Shown piece after piece: positions 14,999-22,027 of a stretch of 22,027 nt of DNA (its first letter is position 1; every line of letters starts with the position of its first letter). The notes beneath the pieces are model-generated. The model ran no database searches. It saw nothing but the letters and a program-made list of their open reading frames with translations, and was not told where the DNA came from. This DNA comes from Chlamydiota bacterium (GTDB lineage: Bacteria; Chlamydiota; Chlamydiia; Chlamydiales; JAJFMK01). Where the stretch lies: assembly GCA_021772215.1 (NCBI GenBank), contig JAJFMK010000161.1, positions 1 to 22,027 of the forward strand, written 5' to 3'. The position numbers and the translations under genes were made by a program.

Positions 14999-15586
14999 CT
15001 ATAAGTATAGAGCTTTTTGCTCGATTCTGTCAAGCAGGCTCGAGGGGAGAAGATCAGAGCAATTGGCTCGTTTTTTGAGCCGTTTTCTAATTTCCGTCGC
15101 GGAAAGTTCGAGAGGGTTGATCTCTACGTGCCCCTCTTTAATAAGCTCTTGAAGATGAGTGGGTTGATAATTGATACCCGGTCTAGCTCCCCAAAGTGGC
15201 TTTGCCAAGCTAAAGAGCTCCTTATAGTTTTTCCATTGAGTGAGGGTCGCTAGCTGATCTTCTCCCAAAATAAGGAAAAGTTCGATATCTTCCCTCGAAG
15301 ATAGGTAACTTTTGACCGTATCGATGGTATATGAGGGTGGCTCTCTTGTCGCTTCGATAGTATTTACTGTAAGCCCATCAAATCCCTCGATCAGCAGCTT
15401 TAGCAGTTCAACACGCTCTTCGAATGGAGCGATAGGCTGCTCACTTTTTAAGGGGTTGGCGCGCGCTGGAACAAAGAGAACCTCATCGAGCGCTCTCTTC
15501 TCTTTGATCTGCAGAGCGAGGTTTAGATGTCCTAGATGGGGGGGGTCAAAAGTGCCGCCAAAGAGGGCGACTCGTCTTCTACTCAT
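14999..15586 (-). CDS. nadD: Nicotinate-nucleotide adenylyltransferase
   Basis: Transfers AMP from ATP to nicotinate mononucleotide, giving the direct precursor of NAD. The 195-residue protein carries GGTFDPPHLGH (residues 10-20, with the HxGH nucleotide site), the phosphate loop region FVPARANPLKS, EPPSYTIDTV, LILGEDQLATLTQWK and the C-terminal SATEIRKRL, a variant of ISSTxIR. I chose ATG 15586, whose ATGA overlaps the htpX stop by 4 bases. An upstream start at 15637 would add 17 residues from inside htpX. The last codons contain the promoter of the next gene. Presence of nadD implies NAD synthesis from nicotinate or salvage. Confidence 0.93.
   Translation of the reverse strand: MSRRRVALFGGTFDPPHLGHLNLALQIKEKRALDEVLFVPARANPLKSEQPIAPFEERVELLKLLIEGFDGLTVNTIEATREPPSYTIDTVKSYLSSREDIELFLILGEDQLATLTQWKNYKELFSLAKPLWGARPGINYQPTHLQELIKEGHVEINPLELSATEIRKRLKKRANCSDLLPSSLLDRIEQKALYL
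15004..15033 (-). promoter_or_regulatory. Near-consensus promoter inside the 3' end of nadD
   Basis: On the - strand TTGACA (15033-15028, all six positions) and TATACT (15009-15004, five of six) are 18 bases apart. The pair lies in the last codons of nadD and would start transcription near 14997, about 20 bases before the rsfS ATG. The spacer contains a small dyad GAGC-AAAAA-GCTC. Confidence 0.7.
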
Positions 15587-16584
15587 ACGTGAAGAGTATG
15601 ACGCTCGGACTCCTTTTTGTGAAGCATCGCCTTCCACTCTTCGGGGAGATAGGTCTCTTTGCGTAGCGCCTCGATGCGCTTTTTAAGAGGCGGATGGGTG
15701 GCGAAGATTTCTGAGAAGCTGTAGCGAAAATCGAAGTAGAGGTGCGAGTAGGCCATGCCTGTCGATGGCATATCTTGGAGCGATTCTTGTCCAATCCGAA
15801 GGAGGGCATCAGAGATACCTTGGGAGCTTCTGGTAAACTGCACGGCGCAGGCGTCAGCGAGGAATTCGCGCTGTCTGGAGACGGTGGCGCGTAAAATAGA
15901 GCCGAAGAACCAGGAGACGGCGCCGGCTGCTAAGAAGATGAGAGCAATAAGGTAGATAAGGGGTGGCGAGCGGTTGGATTGCGTCGTCAATCTTGAAGCA
16001 AAGAGGAGGCGCATGGCGATGTAGAGGATAAAGAAAAAACCCATCAACATTGCCGAAAGTTGAAGGCTGATGCGCATATCACCGTTGTAGATGTGGCCAA
16101 ATTCGTGGGCGATGACGCCTTGCAGCTCGTCGCGGCTTAGTTTTTCTAAGGCTCCTCTTGTGATACAGACAGCCGCCTTCTCCGTCGTTAGGCCGGCGGC
16201 AAAGGCGTTGATCTGGTTCGCCTCGAGAATATAGATTTGTGGCATCGGCAGTGAAGAGGCGATCGCCACCTCGTTGCAGATGTTGAGCAGCTGCCGTAAA
16301 TAGGGATCGTTTGTCTCTGGGTCAACCTGCCGAGCGCCCATCGATTTGGCCACAAAGCCGCCGCCCTGCCTTTTGTACATAAAGTACTGTATCAGCGCCA
16401 CGCCAACGGTGATCGCTAAAAAAAAGATGGCAAAGAGGGGATAGTCAAACTGATAATCCTCACCGAGGTAGCCGTAGAGCAGAAGCTCGACAAAGGCGGC
16501 CATGGCAAGTGTTAGCAGGATAAAAGCGAGCAGATACCACTTGGTCCTTTTTCTTGCCTTCTCCTGTGCGCGCCAAAAATCCAT
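15583..16584 (-). CDS. htpX: M48 membrane zinc metalloprotease, HtpX type
   Basis: An inner-membrane protease for quality control of membrane proteins. The chain has 333 residues. Two hydrophobic helices (about 17-38 and 49-69) precede the catalytic domain, which has AHEFGHIYNGDM with zinc ligands His160 and His164 and catalytic Glu161. Glu240 in SRQREFLADACAV is the third ligand. Two more hydrophobic helices (about 175-195 and 209-231) lie between. The C-terminal FATHPPLKKRIEALR motif is typical of M48 enzymes. It follows lemA with a one-base overlap (TAATG), the well-known lemA-htpX pairing. Length and motif spacing look normal. Confidence 0.92.
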   Translation of the reverse strand: MDFWRAQEKARKRTKWYLLAFILLTLAMAAFVELLLYGYLGEDYQFDYPLFAIFFLAITVGVALIQYFMYKRQGGGFVAKSMGARQVDPETNDPYLRQLLNICNEVAIASSLPMPQIYILEANQINAFAAGLTTEKAAVCITRGALEKLSRDELQGVIAHEFGHIYNGDMRISLQLSAMLMGFFFILYIAMRLLFASRLTTQSNRSPPLIYLIALIFLAAGAVSWFFGSILRATVSRQREFLADACAVQFTRSSQGISDALLRIGQESLQDMPSTGMAYSHLYFDFRYSFSEIFATHPPLKKRIEALRKETYLPEEWKAMLHKKESERHTLHV

Positions 16585-17177
16585 TAGAATGCGACTTTAA
16601 CAGGCTCTTTTGCCTTTTCGGTTGTTATTTCATAGAGATCGGCAGGGTGGTGGCCAAATGTTGTCGCAAGAAGCTTAGCTGGAAACTCCTGCTGCGTAGT
16701 ATTATAGGTCAAAACCTGGTCGTTATAGGCCTGTCTGGAAAAGGCGATGCGGTTCTCTGTCGAGCGCAGCTCCTCTTGCAGCTGGTACATACTCTGGTTG
16801 GCCTTGAGGTCGGGGTAGTTTTCTGAAAGAGCGAACAGCTTGCCAAGCATGGCGGTAAGGCCGCTTTCAGCCACCTGGACGTCGCGGAGGCTCCCTTCTG
16901 CCGGTCCGCCTGCCTCTTTAAGAGCTTTGATCGCTTGAGCTGCTTGGTTTCTGGCCATCACGACTGCCTCTAGCGTTCCCCTCTCATGCTGCATGTACCC
17001 TTTGACAGTCTCTACGAGGTTGGGGATCAGGTCGTAGCGGCGCTGCAGCTGAACATCGACCTGGCTCCAGGCGTTGTTGACTTGGTTCTTTAGACGGACG
17101 AGCCTATTGTAAATTCCTAAGGCCCAAAGAGCAACAGCTCCGGCAACGATGATAAAGATGACAAATAGTGTACCCAT
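16584..17177 (-). CDS. lemA: LemA family membrane protein
   Basis: A 197-residue protein with one N-terminal membrane helix (about residues 2-22, FVIFIIVAGAVALWALGIYN) and a soluble helical bundle. Family hallmarks are LVRLKNQVNNAWSQVDVQLQ, RRYDLIPNLVETVKGYM and the later ENYPDLKANQSM and ELRSTENRIAFSRQAYN. Its exact role is not known in any organism; the conserved neighbour is the HtpX protease, encoded next and overlapping by one base. I chose ATG 17177, with the ribosome binding site AAGGGAG six bases upstream at 17184-17190. The frame extends to a GTG at 17198, but that start would place the ribosome binding site inside the coding region. Confidence 0.92.
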   Translation of the reverse strand: MGTLFVIFIIVAGAVALWALGIYNRLVRLKNQVNNAWSQVDVQLQRRYDLIPNLVETVKGYMQHERGTLEAVVMARNQAAQAIKALKEAGGPAEGSLRDVQVAESGLTAMLGKLFALSENYPDLKANQSMYQLQEELRSTENRIAFSRQAYNDQVLTYNTTQQEFPAKLLATTFGHHPADLYEITTEKAKEPVKVAF

Positions 17178-17183
17178 ATTCCA

Positions 17184-17190
17184 CTCCCTT
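17184..17190 (-). promoter_or_regulatory. Ribosome binding site that fixes the lemA start
   Basis: AAGGGAG on the - strand ends six bases before ATG 17177. It decides between that ATG and the upstream in-frame GTG at 17198. Confidence 0.7.
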
Positions 17191-17215
17191 TTCCCCACTA
17201 TCTAACAAAGAACGA

Positions 17216-19408
17216 TTAAACGAGCCAGAGCAATTCGCGATATTTGGGCAGAGTCCAGAGGGCGTCATCTACTAGAGCCTCCAGCTGGTCGATTGAATGG
17301 CGGCTCTTAAGGCACTGGGTGCGTACCCGGGTGGAGAACTGCATGGCGCGCTCATGGAGAGGCAGATTCAACGCCTGATTTCTGACGCTTTCGAGAAAGT
17401 CGATATCTAAGATGGCCGATTCGATCAGCTCGCTTAGCTGTGTCAGCTTATCGAGCTGGTGGGTCAGGTCGCGCCCTTTTCCCATGTAAAGCTTTTGATA
17501 GGCGAGTATCGACTCAGCGCGCTCTTTTTGGCAACGGATCGCTACAGGAAGAGCGTTTGTTTTGAAGAGCTCAATGAGTAGCTTAGACTCGACATCGATC
17601 TGATTGATATAGTGCTCCAGAGCTACCTCGTAGCGACTCTGCAGCTCGTCTGGGGTAAGAATCTTCTCAAAGAGGGCAAAGGTGGACTCATCAATTAGAG
17701 CTGAGAACGCTTCGACAGAGTTAGCAATCTGCTCTAGGCCGCGATTTTTGGCCTCCTGTTGCCACTCTTGGCTGTAATTATCACCACTGAAGCGGATGGG
17801 GTGTGAAGCTTTGATGAAGGGTTTTAAGGTCTCCTTGGTGACATTGATGAGCTCGTCAGAGGATTTAGCTTTTGCCGCTTTTGGCTCGAGCTGATCTAAG
17901 ATCTCTCCCAAGCTCTCGGCAACGACAGCGTTGAGTACGGTCATCGGAAGCGACGGGTTTTGTGAGGAGCCGACAGCGCGATATTCAAACTTATTTCCTG
18001 TGAAGGCAAAGGGAGAGGTGCGGTTTCTATCTGTCTGATCTTTCTTTAAGGGGGGAATCACATTGAGCCCCAAATCATAGGTTTGGGCTCCCTTTTTCGG
18101 GCTCTCGACATCGCCCTTTTCGATGCCATCGAGAAGAGCTTCGAGCTCTTGGCCTAGGTAGACGGAAATGATGGCGGGTGGTGCCTCATGACCTCCGAGG
18201 CGGTCATCGTTGGAGGCGGAGCCGATCGAGGCGCGCAGCAATTTGTGATGGCGATGGATGCCGTGCAGGATCGCCACGAGCAAAATAAGAAAGTGGAGGT
18301 TATTCTCTTCAACTTCTGAGGGGTCAAGGAGATTGAGCCCTTCGGAGGTCTGGAGCGACCAGTTGCTATGTTTACCCGAGCCGTTGAGCCCGGCGAAGGG
18401 CTTTTCATGGAGAAGGAGACTTAAATCGCCATCGTGGGCTGCCTGACGCATCAGCTCCATTAAGATCAAGTTGTGGTCGATGGCTAAAGTGGTGCGCTCA
18501 TAGATGGGGGCCACCTCATGCTGCGCCGGGGCCACCTCGTTATGGCGTGTTTTGACAGGGATGCCGAGCTCTAAAGCTCTCTCTTCAAAGTCGCGCATGA
18601 AGCTTAAAATACGATCTTTTACGGAGCCAAAGTAGTGATCCTGCATCTCCTGGCCCTTGGGAGGTGGAGCGCCGATGACAGTCTTGCCCAATATAAGAAG
18701 GTCAGGTCTTAAGTTTCTAAATGAGCGTTCAATAACAAAGTACTCCTGCTCTAAGCCTAAAGTGGAGAAGACATGATCTACTTTGATTCCTGTGATATTT
18801 AAGAGTCTCTTCACAGCGAGGTTAACCAGCTGATCAGAGCGAAGAAGGGGAATTTTCCAGTCGAGCGCCTGGCCATGCCAGGAGAAGAAAACGGAAGGAA
18901 TACAGAGGGTGTAACCATCGCCCCCTTTCCAGAGGAAGGGAGGTGAAGAGGGATCCCATCCGGTATAGCCGCGCGCCTCATAGGTGCTGCGCAGGCCTCC
19001 CGAGGGAAATGAGGAGGCATCTGGCTCTCCTTGGATCAGCTCCTTGCCGCCAAAGTGGTCGATCAGCTGGTCGCTGAGTGTGAGCCAGTTGATGAAAGCG
19101 TCATGTTTTTCGGCTGAGGCGCCGGTTAAGGGTTGAAACCAGTGTGTATAGTGGCTGGCGCCATGTTCCATCGCCCACTCTTTCATAGCGAGAGCGATAG
19201 TGTCGGCATGGGCGAGATCGAGCGGCTCTTTTCCTAAGATGGCTAGCTGGATGTTCTTAAAGACATCCTTGGGGAGCATACGCTCCATCACCTTTCGATT
19301 GAAGACCAGCTTGCCAAAGGATTCAGTGGAAGCAGGAATTACTCCCTTAATACTTCCCTTCTCCGCCTTGCCGGCACGGCAGACCGTCTCTAATCTCTGA
19401 TTATTCAT
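17216..19408 (-). CDS. glnN: Glutamine synthetase type III
   Basis: Makes glutamine from glutamate, ammonia and ATP in the cytoplasm. The 730-residue length and motifs are those of the large GSIII class, not GlnA. Visible blocks are WFQPLTGASAEKHDAF, EQEYFVIERS, NEVAPAQHEVAPIYE, the catalytic glycine-rich GLNGSGKHSNWSL and DRLGGHEAPPAI, then FRFSGDNYS-like and GNKFEYRAVGSSQNPS. I chose ATG 19408, six bases after AAGGGG (19415-19420); a TTG at 19414 and a GTG at 19411 are also open. Chlamydiaceae are, to my knowledge, without glutamine synthetase, so this enzyme suggests a less reduced relative. It lies between the HAD-IB phosphatase and lemA in the same strand run, with gaps of 22 and 38 bases. 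Confidence 0.93.
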   Translation of the reverse strand: MNNQRLETVCRAGKAEKGSIKGVIPASTESFGKLVFNRKVMERMLPKDVFKNIQLAILGKEPLDLAHADTIALAMKEWAMEHGASHYTHWFQPLTGASAEKHDAFINWLTLSDQLIDHFGGKELIQGEPDASSFPSGGLRSTYEARGYTGWDPSSPPFLWKGGDGYTLCIPSVFFSWHGQALDWKIPLLRSDQLVNLAVKRLLNITGIKVDHVFSTLGLEQEYFVIERSFRNLRPDLLILGKTVIGAPPPKGQEMQDHYFGSVKDRILSFMRDFEERALELGIPVKTRHNEVAPAQHEVAPIYERTTLAIDHNLILMELMRQAAHDGDLSLLLHEKPFAGLNGSGKHSNWSLQTSEGLNLLDPSEVEENNLHFLILLVAILHGIHRHHKLLRASIGSASNDDRLGGHEAPPAIISVYLGQELEALLDGIEKGDVESPKKGAQTYDLGLNVIPPLKKDQTDRNRTSPFAFTGNKFEYRAVGSSQNPSLPMTVLNAVVAESLGEILDQLEPKAAKAKSSDELINVTKETLKPFIKASHPIRFSGDNYSQEWQQEAKNRGLEQIANSVEAFSALIDESTFALFEKILTPDELQSRYEVALEHYINQIDVESKLLIELFKTNALPVAIRCQKERAESILAYQKLYMGKGRDLTHQLDKLTQLSELIESAILDIDFLESVRNQALNLPLHERAMQFSTRVRTQCLKSRHSIDQLEALVDDALWTLPKYRELLWLV

Positions 19409-19430
19409 CACCAACCCCTTTGACCTTACC

Positions 19431-20069
19431 CTATAAGATTTCCCAATTATTTTTCAGGCTTATCTTGCGGAGGATCGCGTCGGGGTTGACCGAGATGGGG
19501 TTTGCTACAGAGTTGAGCAGTGGCAGATCTAAGTGGCTGTCGCTGTAGGCAAATATCTGACGCTCAGGGGTTTTGAGCTCTGCAGCCACATACTTGGCGA
19601 TTTGTAACTTCACCTCGCCATCGAGTATCGATACCGGCTCTTTCCAGTCGCTCGCATACCAGTGAGTGATGCCAAATGCCTCAGCAATGGGTTTGACGAT
19701 GAAGCTTGGTGAGCTAGAGAGAAGGAGCAGGTGATGGCCTTGACTTCTGGCCTCTTCGAGGCGCTTCTTAGCTTTTTTGTCGATAAGAGAGGGAAGAGTC
19801 TCAGCGACAAAGCTATCGGCAAAGAGGGTTAGCGCCTCTAAGCTATGGCTCTTTAAGAGGCGCTCCTTGGCTCGTCGATGGATCGACTCGATGGAGAGGC
19901 CAAAGTAGCGATGAAGAAAATAGTCTGTGACGTTAGCGATGACTGTTGATCTAGGGAGTTTGCCCTTGGAAAAGAGCCAGCGTCCGAAAGTAAAGCTGCT
20001 ATTTTTTGTGATTAAGGTTCCGTCGAGGTCAAAAATCGAAAGGTTAGGTTTGTGACTTGAAGGCTGCAA
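19431..20069 (-). CDS. HAD-IB family phosphatase, SerB/CicA-like
   Basis: A small cytoplasmic phosphatase of the HAD-IB group (phosphoserine phosphatase relatives). Motif I is SIFDLDGTL near the N-terminus, motif II LLLLSSSPSFIV, the motif III region is REVK-like GEVKLQIAKYVAAEL, and motif IV AYSDSHLDLPLL. The substrate is not clear; CicA/SerB-type members act on phosphoserine or on lipid and sugar phosphates. No good ATG exists. I chose TTG 20069, with GAGGA (20075-20079) five bases upstream; TTG 20081 and TTG 20087 are alternatives. The start lies inside the end of the coiled-coil gene (overlap 26 bases), so the two are probably coupled. Length from this start is 212 residues. Confidence 0.8.
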   Translation of the reverse strand: MQPSSHKPNLSIFDLDGTLITKNSSFTFGRWLFSKGKLPRSTVIANVTDYFLHRYFGLSIESIHRRAKERLLKSHSLEALTLFADSFVAETLPSLIDKKAKKRLEEARSQGHHLLLLSSSPSFIVKPIAEAFGITHWYASDWKEPVSILDGEVKLQIAKYVAAELKTPERQIFAYSDSHLDLPLLNSVANPISVNPDAILRKISLKNNWEIL

Positions 20070-21681
20070 TCTTTTCCTCAATCTCAACGAGTCCGCTGAT
20101 CACCTTTTCAAGTTCTTCTTTCTCTTCTTGCTCCTGAGCATCGATTAGGAGCGCCTGCTCAAAGTCAAGGCCACTTGTCGCTTTGGACCTTTTCAAGCCT
20201 TCAAGTCTAGCTTTGATCTCCTTCTTACGCTCAGCTCTTTGCTTTTGCACCTCTATGAGATTTTGGAGATACTCTTTATCCTTAGTGGGGAGATTAAGCA
20301 GCAACTCCTCGCGCTTTTCAGCGAGCGCGCTCTGGATCTTTTTAAAGGACTGCTCGATATCGCGCTTCTCTTGTGTATTGCAGCTAAGCGTCTGTTTCTC
20401 ATTTTTGAGTAGCTGTTGCTGTTCTTCGACGCTATCTATTGAGTTGCTGCCAATTTTTTCTAAGGTGTCGTCGAGTTTTTGGAGGAAATCTTGAACTTCT
20501 TTCTTCCTCGCCTCTTCCTTTTCGCGCTCGCGACGGTTGAACTCTTCAACCTCTTCATCGAGCTTTTTGTCGATCGGCTCTTTCACTTCCATGATCTTTT
20601 CGCGAATATCTCTGGCGTGGTAGCGGTCGAGGCGTGTCCTTTTTAGCTTAGATAGAAGGGCAGAGAGCCTCTCTTCAGCAGCGCGTGTTGTAATAGAGCT
20701 CTCTTCGATCTCTACGACAATCTTGGCAAGCTCTTCAAAAAACTCTTGCATCTGCTGGGTAGACTCTTCCTTTCTCTCGGCAAACTCCTTTTTACGCTCC
20801 TTCTCCTGCTCTTTGATCATATCCCAAAGTGAGCTCAAAGCGGTCCGTGTTTCGTTGAAGGCAAAGGTGTTTAAAGTAAAGAGCTTGGCAAGCTTTTGCA
20901 TCTCTTTGATCTGATCACGAATCGCCCCCATTGGCTGTCTTGGATTCAGCTGGTTCTTAGCTTCTTTGACAAATTGGATCACTTCGTCGGCAAAGCGGCT
21001 GCTCACAGATTGGATTAGCTCCTTCCTCTTTGGAAAAACGGTGTTACCAAGCGTTGAGAGACGATCAAAAAATTGATTTTTGGTGCGGATGCGCATGTTG
21101 GTGCGGATCAGCTCTTTGCGAAGGGCGTTGATGTGTGTGGCGAAGGCATTTAAGCTGTTTAGCAGCCCCTGCTCCTCTAAAAACAGCGTCTGGCTCTCTT
21201 TTGGGATGTGGGGACTATTGGCAAAGGGCTCATCAGTAAAGCTTGCTGCGGTAATGCCACTCTCAATCTCTTTTTCTAATGAGGAGATAGCCATCTCGAT
21301 CTGCTCTTCGGCATAGGCGCTCTCTTTTTGGAGGTCCTCTTTCTTTCGTCTGGCTTCTTGTGTAGATAGGGTGAGTCTCTCCCAATGGGCTGATCGGCTG
21401 GTCGGATTTTGTAGATTCTTCAAAAGCTCTAAAAGAAGTTTTCGTCCCTCCCAAAAATCTTTAAATTTGGGTGGGCTTAAGGAGAGGGCATTATCAATGA
21501 AAGAAAAGATATGAGTGATCCTCTCCTCTTCATTTTTTAATTCCTCAAGCTCTTTTAAGAAGGCGGGATCTAGAAGGATTTTGTCTTCACTCTTCTTCGT
21601 CTTTTCCTCTACGGGCGTGGGCTGCTCTGTATTTTTCTCTTGGCTGGCAAGAGAGTCTTCTAGATCCATAACTTTATTCAT
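20044..21681 (-). CDS. Coiled-coil protein of unknown function, possible chlamydial CT768 counterpart
   Basis: A 545-residue, strongly charged protein rich in Glu, Lys, Arg and Leu. Long heptad-like stretches run from about residue 100 to the end (for example ERKKEFAERKEE, EEVEEFNRREREKEEARKKE, EEKEELEKVISGLVEIEEKI), so an extended coiled coil is likely. There is no signal peptide, membrane helix or recognised enzyme motif. The first 35 residues are polar and Ser/Thr/Glu-rich. Position between an mqnC-like gene and the rsfS-fabF-Nudix group recalls CT768 in C. trachomatis, but that is from memory of gene order, not from alignment. A possible promoter lies at 21717-21746. The ATG at 21669 is a possible second start. 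Confidence 0.75.
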   Translation of the reverse strand: MNKVMDLEDSLASQEKNTEQPTPVEEKTKKSEDKILLDPAFLKELEELKNEEERITHIFSFIDNALSLSPPKFKDFWEGRKLLLELLKNLQNPTSRSAHWERLTLSTQEARRKKEDLQKESAYAEEQIEMAISSLEKEIESGITAASFTDEPFANSPHIPKESQTLFLEEQGLLNSLNAFATHINALRKELIRTNMRIRTKNQFFDRLSTLGNTVFPKRKELIQSVSSRFADEVIQFVKEAKNQLNPRQPMGAIRDQIKEMQKLAKLFTLNTFAFNETRTALSSLWDMIKEQEKERKKEFAERKEESTQQMQEFFEELAKIVVEIEESSITTRAAEERLSALLSKLKRTRLDRYHARDIREKIMEVKEPIDKKLDEEVEEFNRREREKEEARKKEVQDFLQKLDDTLEKIGSNSIDSVEEQQQLLKNEKQTLSCNTQEKRDIEQSFKKIQSALAEKREELLLNLPTKDKEYLQNLIEVQKQRAERKKEIKARLEGLKRSKATSGLDFEQALLIDAQEQEEKEELEKVISGLVEIEEKIAAFKSQT

Positions 21682-21716
21682 TGTGAGACTGTGTTGTTCC
21701 CCCTGTCTTATTTGTC

Positions 21717-21746
21717 ATATTAGATGATCCTCTCCATTTCAGTCAA
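21717..21746 (-). promoter_or_regulatory. Candidate promoter of the coiled-coil gene and - strand run
   Basis: On the - strand TTGACT (21746-21741, five of six) and TAATAT (21722-21717, four of six) are 18 bases apart, placing the start of transcription about 30 bases before ATG 21681. It would head the ten-gene run down to bioF. Confidence 0.45.
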
Positions 21747-21803
21747 AAGAGAGCGTAGGGATGGCTAAAAAAAGGGAAAATCGGTTTAATGATTTTTTAT
21801 TAA

Positions 21804-21810
21804 AAGGAGG
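21804..21810 (+). promoter_or_regulatory. Strong ribosome binding site that selects the GTG start of mqnC
   Basis: AAGGAGG lies seven bases before GTG 21818, an almost ideal Shine-Dalgarno. An in-frame ATG at 21761 has only GGG touching it. Confidence 0.7.
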
Positions 21811-21817
21811 TTATCAC

Positions 21818-22027
21818 GTGTCACGTATCAGTTTTGAAGAGGGGTTAAAACTTTTTAAGGAAGCGTCGATCGAAGAGTTAAAAAAAAGAGCTCATGAGAT
21901 TAGATGTCAAAAAAATCCCTTACCTCAAGTCACTTTTGTTCTTGATTCCAACCCCAATTACACAAATGTCTGTAATGCTGACTGCTCTTTTTGCGCCTTT
22001 TATCGAAAAGGAAGTGCTAAAGATGCC
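21818..22027 (+). CDS. mqnC: Cyclic dehypoxanthine futalosine synthase MqnC (3' partial)
   Basis: The first 70 residues of a radical SAM enzyme of the futalosine menaquinone pathway, cut off by the window end. The cluster motif is CNADCSFC (Cys52, Cys56, Cys59) followed by AFYRKG, and NYTNVCNADCSFCAFYR is the characteristic MqnC/MqnE spelling. It is preceded by FEEGLKLFKEASIEELKKRA, the typical short N-terminal helix. GTG 21818 is favoured by a strong AAGGAGG; ATG 21761 in the same frame would add 19 residues. MqnE is the alternative, and the rest of the gene would decide. Chlamydiae use this route to menaquinone. Confidence 0.8.
   Translation, partial: MSRISFEEGLKLFKEASIEELKKRAHEIRCQKNPLPQVTFVLDSNPNYTNVCNADCSFCAFYRKGSAKDA

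Larger units (their letters stand above)
11935..21681 (-). other. Ten-gene co-directional run (coiled-coil protein to bioF)
   Basis: Coiled-coil, HAD-IB, glnN, lemA, htpX, nadD, rsfS, fabF, Nudix and bioF genes follow each other with gaps of at most 38 bases and several ATGA overlaps. They could be one message of about 9.7 kb from the promoter at 21717-21746, with a second start in nadD for the last four genes. No terminator was seen inside or at the end, where bioF runs into the convergent PAP2-like gene. Confidence 0.6.

Noticed and set aside
20183..20914. Serine-rich + strand open frames opposite the coiled-coil gene
   Set aside because: Antisense of Glu/Lys-rich codons reads as Ser/Phe/Leu-rich; no other coding support.
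21761..21817. ATG 21761 as start of mqnC
   Set aside because: In frame, but it has no spaced ribosome binding site, while GTG 21818 has AAGGAGG seven bases upstream and gives the usual family N-terminus.
1..22027. CRISPR arrays, tRNA or rRNA genes, insertion sequences, tandem repeats
   Set aside because: Looked for by eye on both strands; no regularly spaced repeats, cloverleaf-like sequences, transposase motifs or terminal inverted repeats were found.

Overview
The window looks like a chromosomal segment from a member of the Chlamydiota, probably an environmental (non-Chlamydiaceae) lineage. The main evidence is a clear homologue of CADD (8884-9549), the diiron/Fe-Mn protein known from chlamydiae. 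Next to it are a neurotransmitter:sodium symporter, an rsfS-fabF-Nudix run whose order I recall from Chlamydia trachomatis, and the start of mqnC (futalosine menaquinone pathway). Type III glutamine synthetase, LemA and HtpX point away from the reduced Chlamydiaceae. The phylum call is inferred from gene content; no rRNA or tRNA gene is visible.

Left part (1-8133, + strand): seven head-to-tail genes, most of them overlapping by a few bases, form a surface-glycan cluster. They encode an ABC exporter (5' end cut off), UDP-ManNAc dehydrogenase (wecC), UDP-GlcNAc 2-epimerase (wecB), a GT4 glycosyltransferase, a glycosyltransferase fused to a HAD phosphatase, a radical SAM enzyme with viperin-like sequence landmarks, and a WbmS-like polysaccharide deacetylase. 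WecB and WecC together turn UDP-GlcNAc into UDP-ManNAcA. The glycosyltransferases, radical SAM enzyme and deacetylase would assemble or modify the sugar, and the ABC protein would export it. This part looks more AT-rich than the right half.

Middle (8107-12009): a ComB-family phosphatase gene runs on the - strand and overlaps the end of the glycan cluster. It is divergent from cadd. A sodium symporter gene follows, then a nested hairpin terminator, then an unrecognised membrane protein with PAP2-like SGH and SRHH motifs whose 3' end overlaps bioF by 75 bases.

Right part (11935-21681, - strand): ten closely packed genes read leftwards. In transcription order they are a coiled-coil protein, a HAD-IB phosphatase, glutamine synthetase III, lemA, htpX, nadD, rsfS, fabF, a Nudix hydrolase and a BioF-like enzyme. 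A near-consensus promoter inside the 3' end of nadD probably gives rsfS-fabF-nudix-bioF its own transcription. At the right edge the first 70 codons of mqnC begin on the + strand, divergent from the coiled-coil gene. No CRISPR array, insertion sequence, tRNA or rRNA was seen, and no gap between genes exceeds about 210 bases.
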